From positions 333,094-397,093 of the forward strand of contig NZ_MIHA01000003.1 of the NCBI RefSeq assembly GCF_001722335.1: a stretch of 64,000 bases of DNA, in the 5' to 3' direction. The DNA is from Mycolicibacterium flavescens (lineage in GTDB: Bacteria; Actinomycetota; Actinomycetes; Mycobacteriales; Mycobacteriaceae). Within the stretch, counting starts at the first letter, position 1, and the number at the start of each line of letters is the position of its first letter. A program made the position numbers and the translations under genes. The notes beneath the pieces were generated by a model, which was not told where the DNA came from, searched no databases, and saw only the letters and a program-made list of their open reading frames with translations. Of this stretch, positions 27,097 through 34,050 are shown piece by piece.

Positions 27097-27116
27097 GCGA
27101 GCGTCCTTCCGTGGCG

Positions 27117-27132
27117 CGGTAGGCCCCTACCG
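27117..27132. promoter_or_regulatory. Palindrome just upstream of the FadE5-type gene
   Basis: CGGTAGG-CC-CCTACCG is a perfect 7-bp inverted repeat with a 2-bp centre, ending 20 bp upstream of the dehydrogenase ATG. It is a candidate repressor site. Confidence 0.5.
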
Positions 27133-27178
27133 TAGTCCGCTGACCCGCTCGCCGAGCTGTGGATTGCAGCCGCGTCGA

Positions 27179-27200
27179 GATTATGGTCCGGTGCATAATC
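27179..27200. promoter_or_regulatory. GATTATG-N8-CATAATC inverted repeat
   Basis: The perfect 7-bp arms lie at 27179-27185 and 27194-27200. On the minus strand CATAAT could also serve as a -10 box for the dehydrogenase gene. Lies between that gene and the TetR unit, so the TetR protein at 27454 is a candidate ligand. Confidence 0.5.
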
Positions 27201-27288
27201 GTGTGGCGGGCCGCGTCCGGAGTTCGGCGGGGTTCACACGTCTGAGCTGCATGTACATGCTCACGCCGTGTGACGTGGAATACAAACC

Positions 27289-27317
27289 TTGCTGCCGGGT
27301 GTTACGGCTTTTATGCT
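27289..27317 (+). promoter_or_regulatory. Sigma-A type promoter before the small gene and TetR
   Basis: TTGCTG (27289-27294), a 17-bp spacer and TATGCT (27312-27317) form a good housekeeping-type promoter. Transcription would begin about 27324, 20 bp before the small open frame and its AGGAGG. Confidence 0.5.
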
Positions 27318-27343
27318 GTCCGTCATACCGTCAGGAGGCGCCG

Positions 27344-27484
27344 ATGTGGATCGTCGAGGTCAACTTCGCCGGCTATCAGTTCACGCATCGCGTCCATGAC
27401 CGCCACCGCGCGACCCGCCGGGGCCGGTCGATCCTCCGCCTGAGCCCGCTCTCATGGCGCGCGCGCCGCGCCGGGACCGCCTGA
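27344..27484 (+). CDS. Small 46-residue reading frame, possible leader
   Basis: ATG 27344 is preceded by a perfect AGGAGG (27333-27338) with 5-nt spacing and by a good promoter. The 46-residue product starts MWIVEVNFAGYQFTHRVHD and ends strongly basic (RRGRS, then WRARRAGTA). It overlaps the start of the TetR gene by 31 bp in a different frame, so translation could be coupled. No family is recognised. It may be a genuine small protein or a translated leader controlling the regulator; the ribosome-binding site is the main support. Confidence 0.45.
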   Translation: MWIVEVNFAGYQFTHRVHDRHRATRRGRSILRLSPLSWRARRAGTA

Positions 27485-28128
27485 CCACCCCACTGGAGGC
27501 CGAGCTGTCCGCCGCTGCCACTGCCCCGAAGAAACGGGGGTCGACGCGCACCAACATGTTGATCAGCGCCGCCGAGGTGCTGCGCGAACGCGGCGCGGCC
27601 GGGGTCACGATCGACGAGGTGCTCGCCCGCAGCGGCGCCCCGCGCGGTTCGGTCTACTACCACTTCCCTTCGGGCCGCAATCAGATCCTGACCGAGGCGC
27701 TGCAATATGCGGGCGACGAGATCACCGGCGTCATCGACGAGGCCGCGACCCGCGGTGGGATGTACCTGGTCCGCAAGTTCGTCGCGTTCTGGGAGGAACT
27801 GCTCGTCGAAAGCGACTTCGCCGCGGGATGTCCCGTGGTGGCGGCGGCCATCGGGGCGGCCGACGCGGAACCGCAGCTGACATCGGTGGCCGGCAGCATC
27901 TTCACGCATTGGCGCGCCGGACTGACCCGCGCGTTCGTCTCCGACGGATTCGGCGACACCGACGCGGCGTCCTTGGCGATCACGTGCATCGCCACGCTCG
28001 AAGGCGCCGTGGTGCTGTGCCGGTCCACCCGCACCGTCGACCCGCTGCGCGACGTCGCCGAGCAGCTCGAATTCCTGATCAGATCAAGGGAATTCATCCG
28101 TCGCTACGGCGTGCCGGACCGGAGTTGA
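27454..28128 (+). CDS. TetR family regulator (LmrA/YxaF-like)
   Basis: This 224-residue regulator has the DNA-binding helix-turn-helix in residues 30-75 (AAEVLRERGAAGVTIDEVLARSG, then RGSVYYHFPSGRNQILTEAL). The ligand domain is of the LmrA/YxaF type, with AGCPVVAAAIGAAD in the middle. ATG 27454 lies within the small upstream frame. Its 3' end overlaps the convergent DHFR-like gene by 35 bp. Divergent position to the FadE5-type gene and the palindromes between them suggest control of that gene and of itself (inference). Confidence 0.88.
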   Translation: MARAPRRDRLTTPLEAELSAAATAPKKRGSTRTNMLISAAEVLRERGAAGVTIDEVLARSGAPRGSVYYHFPSGRNQILTEALQYAGDEITGVIDEAATRGGMYLVRKFVAFWEELLVESDFAAGCPVVAAAIGAADAEPQLTSVAGSIFTHWRAGLTRAFVSDGFGDTDAASLAITCIATLEGAVVLCRSTRTVDPLRDVAEQLEFLIRSREFIRRYGVPDRS

Positions 28129-28645
28129 CGGCGCGCCAGCGCGCGCACACGAAGTCGCGGTTGACCGCCGCCTCCGTCAGGGCCCATTCCGAGCGCATCG
28201 GCAGCACCGGTGACCCCGCGCCCAGTGAGCACGGCGCGTAGCTGACGACCATCTCGTCTATCAGGCCCGCGGCGGCGAACTGCGCGGCCACGTCGCCGCC
28301 GCCGACCACCCATACATCCTTGCCGGCCGCGGCGGCGACCAGCTCCGGGTGCAGTTGGGCGACATCACCGGCGAAGACCTCGACCGCATGGGCCTTTTCG
28401 ACGATCTGCGGTCGGTGCGTGATCACCCACGACGGCTGCTCGTACATCCAGTCGCCCGGATGATTGCCGACGATCCACTCGTAGGTCGCCGACCCCATCA
28501 CCACCGCGCCGATCGTCGCGATGAACGCGTCGTAGTTGAACGGTCCGGTCTGGTCGATGTCGCGCGACGTGAGCCAGTCCAGGCTGTCGTCGGTGTCGAC
28601 GATGTACCCGTCGAGGCTGGACGCGGTGTAGTAGACGGTCGCCAA
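28094..28645 (-). CDS. Dihydrofolate reductase family protein (RibD C-terminal type)
   Basis: This 183-residue protein has the RibD C-terminal/DHFR-like fold (VYYTASSLDGYIVDTDDSLDW at the N terminus; MGSATYEWI and VWVVGGGDVAAQF NADPH-binding segments). Such proteins are uncharacterised NADPH reductases; some give antifolate resistance. The start is a TTG at 28645, forced because the upstream AraC-type gene stops at 28647-28649, so the two are separated by one base and co-translated. The 3' end overlaps the convergent TetR gene by 35 bp. Confidence 0.83.
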   Translation of the reverse strand: MATVYYTASSLDGYIVDTDDSLDWLTSRDIDQTGPFNYDAFIATIGAVVMGSATYEWIVGNHPGDWMYEQPSWVITHRPQIVEKAHAVEVFAGDVAQLHPELVAAAAGKDVWVVGGGDVAAQFAAAGLIDEMVVSYAPCSLGAGSPVLPMRSEWALTEAAVNRDFVCARWRAVNSGPARRSDG

Positions 28646-28646
28646 T

Positions 28647-29564
28647 TCAGTTGCCTCTCATCCATTCCAGGGGATCGCCGCGGTGGGTCTGCACGCCGTG
28701 CCGGGCCAGCATCGAACGGGCCAGCCCGCGCCGCAGCGCCGCGTAATTCAGCACGTGCGCGATGATCCCGTACAGCTGGAACGACTCGGGCGGGTCGCAC
28801 AGCGCATCGATCACGGTGTCACCGAGGCGCCCGTCGGCCGAGTATTCGGAAACCATTGCGGCCCAGCGCTCGCCGATGACGATGTGGTGCGCGCACAGCT
28901 GAGCGGGGCTGGTCGTCGCCGCGCGGGTGGCCGACCGGTCCGGGAAGTCGCGGCCCTCGATGGTGGCCAGCCAGACCTCCTTGGTCCAGACGATCGCGCC
29001 GAGCACGTCTCCGACACTGGGTTCGGGGCCGTCCCAGTCGAGGACCACCTGTCCCGGCGCGACGGGCTCGGTCCACTGGTCGGCGCTCAGGTCGCCGGCG
29101 CGTCCGATCAGGTAGCCGGTGTCGGCGATGTCGTGCGCCACCATCAGTTGCGAGATGTCGGGCTCCTTGGCGTCGCCGGCGCTGTCGAGCCACAGCGAAC
29201 CGGGGGGATGGAAGTGCAGGCCGTTGGGCGCGTTCACCCGGAAGCCGACGTCGGCCGCGCGCGACGGCGGAACCCCGAACGTGCGCCGGAACGCCCGCGA
29301 GAACACCTCGGCCGAACTCCAGCCCTCGTCGGCGGCGACGCTCGTCACCTTCTCGCCGCGCTGCAGTCGCCACGCGGCCCGCTCGAGCATGATGCGCCGC
29401 CGCATCGCGGCCGGCGACTCACCGGTGAGGCGGCGGATCTCGCGCGAGAAGTGGAACTCCGAGGCGTGGCTGCTGCGCGCCATGTCCTCGACACCGCTGT
29501 TGTCGGCGTCGACGACGGCGTCGAGTAGTTCCCGCAGCCGATCCCGGCGTGGTCCTGGGCTCAC
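28647..29564 (-). CDS. AraC-type regulator with a DinB-like C-terminal domain
   Basis: This 305-residue protein begins with an AraC-type double helix-turn-helix in residues 1-105 (HFSREIRRLTGESPAAMRRRIMLERAAW, then WSSAEVFSRAFRRTFGVPPS). A C-terminal region of about 200 residues resembles the DinB/YfiT four-helix fold, with HHIVIGERWA and the late HVLNYAALRR histidine segment. This architecture suggests a small-molecule- or metal-responsive regulator. The start is GTG 29564. It is co-translated with the DHFR-like gene. Regulated genes are unknown. Confidence 0.8.
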   Translation of the reverse strand: MSPGPRRDRLRELLDAVVDADNSGVEDMARSSHASEFHFSREIRRLTGESPAAMRRRIMLERAAWRLQRGEKVTSVAADEGWSSAEVFSRAFRRTFGVPPSRAADVGFRVNAPNGLHFHPPGSLWLDSAGDAKEPDISQLMVAHDIADTGYLIGRAGDLSADQWTEPVAPGQVVLDWDGPEPSVGDVLGAIVWTKEVWLATIEGRDFPDRSATRAATTSPAQLCAHHIVIGERWAAMVSEYSADGRLGDTVIDALCDPPESFQLYGIIAHVLNYAALRRGLARSMLARHGVQTHRGDPLEWMRGN

Positions 29565-29619
29565 GTTGACCGAGTATGGACCTGCGGCACCGGTCAGTAC
29601 ATGACTATTCCTGCTGCGT

Positions 29620-30447
29620 TCAGGTGTCGAGGACCTCGGCGACGCGGGCTTCGAGCACGGCGCGCTCTCCGAGGTCGTCGATGTTGATGCCGAAGCGTTC
29701 GGTGAGCGCGGTGAGCACCTCGGCGGCGGTGTCGAAGCGGATGCGTTCGGTGGTCCCGCCGCGGTGGACGGCGAGGTGGCGGCCGCGCAGGTTGTGCCGG
29801 GCGTCGTCGGTGACCCGTGACACCGACAGGCCGGTCACGAAGATCGACTCCGGATGCGTTGAGACATACCAGCTTCCGACTTCGAGGTCGATCTGAGGTA
29901 TCGGCCGCGTCTCGAACGCGTACAGCGGCTGCCACTCGCCGCGGATCTCGGCTTCCAGCACGAAGCCGTCGTCGTGGTGGCGGAGCCGGTAGGGCTCGTG
30001 GCGGGTGTGCTGGGCCGGTCCTTCCTCCAGTCGGATGGGCGAGGACAGGGTCTGCCCGCCGAAGCCGACGTCGACCAGCCAACGCCCGTCGTCACCGGGC
30101 ACCTGCACCGACAGCGTCTCGTGGGTCTGGGCGGGCAGCGCGCCCGACGGGTTCATCCACACCACCCGCCCGGCCAGCCGGTCCACGCCGAAGCCGAGGT
30201 CGGCGAGCACATAGCCCAGCAACCCGTTCTGCTCGTAGCAGTAGCCGCCGCGGCGCCGGTGCACGAGTTTGTCGGTCAGCGCCTTGGCGCTCAGGTCGGC
30301 GACCGGTACGCCCAGCAGCGGGTCGAGGTTCTCGAACGGGATCGACCGGTTGTGGCCGGCGACGAGGCCACGCAGGGTGTCGACGGTCGGCTCGGTGGAG
30401 CCGGTGTACCCGATGCGGTTCAGATACGCGGCGACGTCCGTGGTCAT
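29620..30447 (-). CDS. nat: Arylamine N-acetyltransferase
   Basis: This 275-residue NAT transfers an acetyl (or propionyl) group from CoA to arylamines and hydrazines, including isoniazid. In mycobacteria it is linked to cell-wall lipid synthesis and, in M. tuberculosis, to the cholesterol-catabolic cluster. The catalytic triad is complete: C70 in RRGGYCYEQN, H109 in QTHETLSV and D126 in LVDVGFG. ATG 30447 (MTTDVAAYLN) gives the length of the M. smegmatis enzyme. Unlike M. tuberculosis nat, it is not followed by bphC/hsa genes. A MerR-type promoter lies immediately upstream. Confidence 0.95.
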   Translation of the reverse strand: MTTDVAAYLNRIGYTGSTEPTVDTLRGLVAGHNRSIPFENLDPLLGVPVADLSAKALTDKLVHRRRGGYCYEQNGLLGYVLADLGFGVDRLAGRVVWMNPSGALPAQTHETLSVQVPGDDGRWLVDVGFGGQTLSSPIRLEEGPAQHTRHEPYRLRHHDDGFVLEAEIRGEWQPLYAFETRPIPQIDLEVGSWYVSTHPESIFVTGLSVSRVTDDARHNLRGRHLAVHRGGTTERIRFDTAAEVLTALTERFGINIDDLGERAVLEARVAEVLDT

Positions 30448-30453
30448 GCACCC

Positions 30454-30485
30454 ATCCTGCGACCTCAACCCCCGTTGAGGTCAAC
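30454..30485 (-). promoter_or_regulatory. MerR/SoxR-type promoter of nat
   Basis: On the minus strand TTGACC is followed by a 19-bp spacer and CAGGAT, 6 bp before the ATG. The spacer overlaps a perfect palindrome, GACCTCAAC-CCCC-GTTGAGGTC (30461-30482). The overlong 19-bp spacer with a CCTCAA...TTGAGG dyad is the hallmark of MerR-family activators such as SoxR. The transcript would be nearly leaderless. Confidence 0.65.
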
Positions 30486-30499
30486 ACCGGATGCGGGCT

Positions 30500-30832
30500 T
30501 CAGGGCTTGCCGCGGCTCGGCGTCTGGTAGGCGACACCATGGCGAAGCGGCGTATTGCCTTGCGCAGCAGTTGATTCCTGCACCGGTGAGCCGCCGGCGG
30601 TGCCCGTCACGCCGGGGGCGTTGCTCTGATCACCTGGCGAGGGCTCGGCCCCGTGAGTGAGTTCCTTGAGCCGCGCGTTGAGCAGTTCGAGCACCGGGAT
30701 GCGGTTGCCATGCTCGGTCTCGTGCTCGAAGACCGCGCGCAGCGTCGGTTCGTCCAGCGACCGGATGCGGTGCCGCAGTTCGGTCAACGGCAACTGGTCG
30801 TAGTCGGGGATCGGCAGATCGCTCTGCGCCAT
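30500..30832 (-). CDS. Small conserved protein of unknown function
   Basis: This 110-residue protein has an acidic, helical N-terminal half (PDYDQLPLTELRHRIRSLDEP, then FEHETEHGNRIPVLELLNARL). The C-terminal half is low-complexity and rich in Gly, Pro, Ser and Thr. I do not recognise a characterised family. The helical part looks like a protein-interaction domain. ATG 30832 is chosen because the upstream small membrane protein gene ends at 30844, only 11 bp away, so they are one operon. No signal peptide or membrane segment. Confidence 0.7.
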   Translation of the reverse strand: MAQSDLPIPDYDQLPLTELRHRIRSLDEPTLRAVFEHETEHGNRIPVLELLNARLKELTHGAEPSPGDQSNAPGVTGTAGGSPVQESTAAQGNTPLRHGVAYQTPSRGKP

Positions 30833-30843
30833 GGGCTGTCTCC

Positions 30844-31044
30844 TCACAGGTGCGGTAGGCCGTCGACAGGTGCGGGGACGGCCGTCGACCCGTCGGCGCG
30901 CCGGTACCGGACGACGACCGCGGCCAGCGCGCCGACGCCGGTGAGCACCAGCGTCGGCCACGCCAGGGCCTGCAGCAGCCACAGTCGCCGCTGCGCCTTG
31001 AAGATTCGCTTCTGCGCGTTCCGCGCCCGGGCCAACGTGTTCAC
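30844..31044 (-). CDS. Small single-helix membrane protein
   Basis: This 66-residue protein has a basic amphipathic N terminus (NTLARARNAQKRIFKAQRRLW), one transmembrane helix (about residues 23-47, LLQALAWPTLVLTGVGALAAVVV), and a short positively charged then polar tail. The start is GTG 31044. It precedes the 110-residue gene by 11 bp and follows echA1 convergently oriented traffic in the same direction. No family is recognised; the basic helix next to a membrane anchor suggests membrane-surface binding. Confidence 0.65.
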   Translation of the reverse strand: MNTLARARNAQKRIFKAQRRLWLLQALAWPTLVLTGVGALAAVVVRYRRADGSTAVPAPVDGLPHL

Positions 31045-31087
31045 GCCTAACGGTTGCCCCGGACGGCGGCATCGAAACCCTCTCGGG

Positions 31088-31861
31088 TCAGGTGCCGGTC
31101 CACTTCGGCGCGCGCTTCTCGGCGAACGCGATCGCGCCTTCCTTGGCGTCGTTGGACATGAAGACCGGCCCGAAGATCTCGACCTGCTTCTTCCACATCT
31201 CCTGGGAGTTCCAGTCGCGGGACTCGACGATGATCCGCTTGGTCGCGGCCACCGCCAGCGGACCGTTGGCCGTGATCTTCTCGGCGAACGCGATCGCGGC
31301 GTCCAGGGCCTGCCCGGGCTCGGCGAGCACGTTGACCATGCCGAGGTCGTGGGCGCGCTGGGCGGACAGGCTCTCACCGGTCAGCGCGAGCTCCATGGCC
31401 AGGCCGTACGGGATCCGCTGCGGCAGCCGCAGCAGGCCGCCGCCGCCGGCCACCAGGCCGCGCTTGACCTCGGGGATGCCGAACGCCGACTCCTTCGACG
31501 CCACGATCAGATCGGTGGCCAGGGCCAGCTCGCAACCGCCGGCCAGGCAGTAGCCCTCCACGGCAGCGATCAGCGGTTTGACGGGCGGCTTCTCGGTGAA
31601 GCCCAACCCGCGGCCCTCGATCGCCACGTTCTCGCCGCGCGCGAAGGCCTTGAGGTCCATGCCGGCGCTGAACGATCCGCCGGCCCCGGTCAGGATGCCC
31701 ACCGACAACCCGGCGTCGCCGTCGAGGCGGTCCATCGCGTCGGCCAGCCCACGGCTCACCTCGGCGTTGACCGCGTTGCGGGCCTGCGGCCGGTTGATGG
31801 TGATCACCAGGATCCGGTCGCGTTGTTCGACCAGAACTGCTTGTTCGTTGTTGTCACTCAC
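31088..31861 (-). CDS. echA1: Enoyl-CoA hydratase EchA1
   Basis: This 257-residue crotonase hydrates trans-2-enoyl-CoA in beta-oxidation. The oxyanion-hole segments are GGSFSAGMDLKAFARGEN and GYCLAGGCELALATDL, and the catalytic-type glutamate lies in GIPEVKRGLVAGGGG. The sequence follows M. tuberculosis EchA1 (Rv0222) closely over its whole length. The start is GTG 31861 (MSDNNEQAVLVEQRDRIL). It is followed, in reading direction, by the two small genes, and the kinase gene lies 22 bp upstream, so these genes may form one unit. Confidence 0.93.
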   Translation of the reverse strand: MSDNNEQAVLVEQRDRILVITINRPQARNAVNAEVSRGLADAMDRLDGDAGLSVGILTGAGGSFSAGMDLKAFARGENVAIEGRGLGFTEKPPVKPLIAAVEGYCLAGGCELALATDLIVASKESAFGIPEVKRGLVAGGGGLLRLPQRIPYGLAMELALTGESLSAQRAHDLGMVNVLAEPGQALDAAIAFAEKITANGPLAVAATKRIIVESRDWNSQEMWKKQVEIFGPVFMSNDAKEGAIAFAEKRAPKWTGT

Positions 31862-31883
31862 GCGGCTGATCGTAACGGGGCCC

Positions 31884-33098
31884 TCAGTCGCGCTCCTTCT
31901 TTCCCTGCCCGCGGCCCGGGCCGTCGCCGTCACCGGGTCCCCAGCCGGGCCGCCAGCCCGGTCCGTCGCCTTTCTTGGGCGCCTTGACCACAGGTGCCTG
32001 CGAGGTGGCGGGCGGCGGGGACGTCACGGGTGGCGGGGGAGGTGGCGCTTCGGCGGTGCTGGTGCTGACGGGTCGGGGCGGCGGCGCGGTCGACGACGGG
32101 TCCACTGCCAGCGCCAGCACCGCCACCACCATCCCGACGAAGGCGCCCGCGGCGATCAGCAGCTTGCGTTCCCGGCTCATCGGCCGGCGGTGCGGTTGCC
32201 GAGCCACGAAGTAGGCGGCCGACGGGGCGATGACCGGTTGGGCGACCGGTTGGGCCATCACCTTGGTGGCGGGGCGCGGCACCGGCGTGATGGTCCCCGA
32301 CAGCGCGGCGCGCATCTCGGCGGCGCTGCCGAACCGCAGCGACGGGTCGCGGGCCACGGCGCGGTCGATGACCGCCGCCAGCGCGGGGTCGACGTCGGGG
32401 CGGACCGCGCCGACCGGGGGCAGTGGTTCGTCGAGGATGGCCCGCAGCACCGCCGCCGGGTGCTCCTGCGGGTACGGCGGCCGCCCGATCAGCGCCTCGT
32501 AGCCCATCACGCCCACCGCGTAGAGGTCGTCGAGCGCGGTGGCCGGCGCGCCGGTCGCCCGCTGCGGGCTCAGGTACGCCATCGTGCCGATGATCTGCCC
32601 GGTCGCGGTGTGGGCGGCGCCGGCGGTCTTGGCGATCCCGAAGTCGGCCACCTTCAGCGTCTCGCCGGAGGCCGAGACCAGGATGTTCCCCGGCTTGATG
32701 TCGCGGTGCAGGATGCCGACCGCGTGCGCGGCGGCCAGTGCGCCGAGCACGTCGCTCAGCATCGCGTGTACCCGCGGCGGTGCCATCGGGCCCGCGGCGA
32801 TCTCGTCGGCCAGCGTGCGGCCGGGCAGCCGTTCCATCACGATGAACGGCGTGCCGTCGTGTTCACCGGAATCGTGAACGGCCACGATGTTCGGGTGGTT
32901 GAGCGCCGCGGCGGCGCGGGCCTCGTCCTCGAATCGGCGCCGCATCCCGGGATCGGCGGCCAGCGCCGGGTGCAGCAGCTTGATCGCCACCGGACGCTGC
33001 AGTCGGGTGTCCCAGCCGTCGCGCACCTCGGCCATCCCGCCGCGGCCCAGCACGTCGCGAAGCTCGTAGCGGCCCGCCAGAAGTTCGCGGCCCTCCAT
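31884..33098 (-). CDS. Transmembrane Ser/Thr protein kinase (Hanks type)
   Basis: This 404-residue kinase has a cytosolic catalytic domain (about 11-268), a juxtamembrane region, one transmembrane helix (312-331) and an outside tail. The tail is first rich in Pro, Ser and Thr, then rich in Gly, Trp and Lys. Catalytic residues are GRGGMAEV, K40, HRDIKPGNIL (D133) and DFGIAKT (D152). The activation loop reads GTMAYLSPQRATG, so the usual APE glutamate is Gln at 179. I do not recognise a named Pkn orthologue; a kinase is not present at this place in M. tuberculosis. ATG 33098 is used. It sits between echA1 and a divergent acyltransferase, amid lipid genes. Confidence 0.9.
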   Translation of the reverse strand: MEGRELLAGRYELRDVLGRGGMAEVRDGWDTRLQRPVAIKLLHPALAADPGMRRRFEDEARAAAALNHPNIVAVHDSGEHDGTPFIVMERLPGRTLADEIAAGPMAPPRVHAMLSDVLGALAAAHAVGILHRDIKPGNILVSASGETLKVADFGIAKTAGAAHTATGQIIGTMAYLSPQRATGAPATALDDLYAVGVMGYEALIGRPPYPQEHPAAVLRAILDEPLPPVGAVRPDVDPALAAVIDRAVARDPSLRFGSAAEMRAALSGTITPVPRPATKVMAQPVAQPVIAPSAAYFVARQPHRRPMSRERKLLIAAGAFVGMVVAVLALAVDPSSTAPPPRPVSTSTAEAPPPPPPVTSPPPATSQAPVVKAPKKGDGPGWRPGWGPGDGDGPGRGQGKKERD

Positions 33099-33171
33099 AC
33101 GGCCTAAGGTAGCCCTCGACGTCATCCTGCAAACAGGCGCGTTTGGCCTGCACAGACCCGCTCCGCTAAAC

Positions 33172-33185
33172 TAGAACACGTTCCA
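33172..33185. promoter_or_regulatory. KstR-type box
   Basis: TAGAACACGTTCCA fits the KstR consensus TnnAACnnGTTnnA at every fixed position. It lies 17 bp upstream of the acyltransferase GTG and 74 bp upstream of the kinase ATG. KstR is the TetR repressor of cholesterol and lipid catabolism in actinobacteria. Confidence 0.65.
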
Positions 33186-33201
33186 ATTCCCGAGGGGGTC
33201 C

Positions 33202-34011
33202 GTGACCGTGACCGATACCGAACGCTCGGAGCTCACCAAGTGGGATCCGACGCTGACCGAGCGGGTCATGGGCGTCACCCGGCCGTTCCTCAAGCGCTAC
33301 TTCCGCTCGGAGGTCCGCGGTCTGGACAACGTGCCCGCTGGCGGAGCGCTGCTGGTGTCGAACCACTCCGGCGGCCTGCTGCCGATGGACGTGCCGATCC
33401 TGGCCGCGGAGTTCTACGCCGAACACGGCTACGACCGTCCGCTCTTCACGCTCAGCCACGACATGCTGATGACCGGGCCGACCGGGGACTTCTTCCGCAA
33501 GATCGGCTACATCAGCGCCAATCACGAGAACGCCGACCGGGCGCTGCGTTCCGGTGGGCTGGTCGTGGTGTTCCCCGGCGGTGACTACGACGTGTACCGC
33601 CCGACGTTCTCGGAGAACGTGATCGACTTCGGCGGCCGCACCGGATACGTGAAGGCCGCCCTCAACGCCGGCGTGCCGATCGTGCCCACGGTCGGCATCG
33701 GGGGTCAGGAGACGCAGATCTTCCTGTCCCGCGGCACCTGGCTGGCCAAGCAGCTCGGGCCGATCGCCCGGCTGGCCCGCACCAAGATCGTGCCGATCTC
33801 GTTCGGCTTCCCGTTCGGCCTGTCGCTGGTGGTGCCGCCGAACCTCCCGCTGCCGTCGAAGATCGTGATGCAGGTGCTGCCGCCGATCGACATCGTCGCC
33901 GAGTTCGGTGAGGATCCCGACATCGACGAGGTCGACGCCCACGTGCGTCGCGTCATGCAGCGAGCCCTCGACCAGCTGGCGACCGAACGCCGGTTGCCGG
34001 TGCTCGGTTAG
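33202..34011 (+). CDS. Lysophospholipid acyltransferase-family protein (PlsC-like)
   Basis: This 269-residue acyltransferase belongs to the glycerophosphate acyltransferase superfamily and would pass an acyl chain from acyl-CoA to a glycerolipid at the membrane face. The first catalytic block reads NHSGGLLPMD: H55 is followed by an Asp seven residues later (D63), where the canonical motif is H-x4-D. The third block reads FPGGDYDVYRP instead of FPEGTR. These variants look like a distinct actinobacterial branch. The start is GTG 33202 with GAGGGGG upstream; GTG 33208 is possible. It lies behind a KstR-like box and is followed by a LipC-type esterase 39 bp on. Confidence 0.87.
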   Translation: MTVTDTERSELTKWDPTLTERVMGVTRPFLKRYFRSEVRGLDNVPAGGALLVSNHSGGLLPMDVPILAAEFYAEHGYDRPLFTLSHDMLMTGPTGDFFRKIGYISANHENADRALRSGGLVVVFPGGDYDVYRPTFSENVIDFGGRTGYVKAALNAGVPIVPTVGIGGQETQIFLSRGTWLAKQLGPIARLARTKIVPISFGFPFGLSLVVPPNLPLPSKIVMQVLPPIDIVAEFGEDPDIDEVDAHVRRVMQRALDQLATERRLPVLG

Positions 34012-34050
34012 TTGTTTCGGAGTGTGTCAGCGCGGCTATCACGGTGCTCG

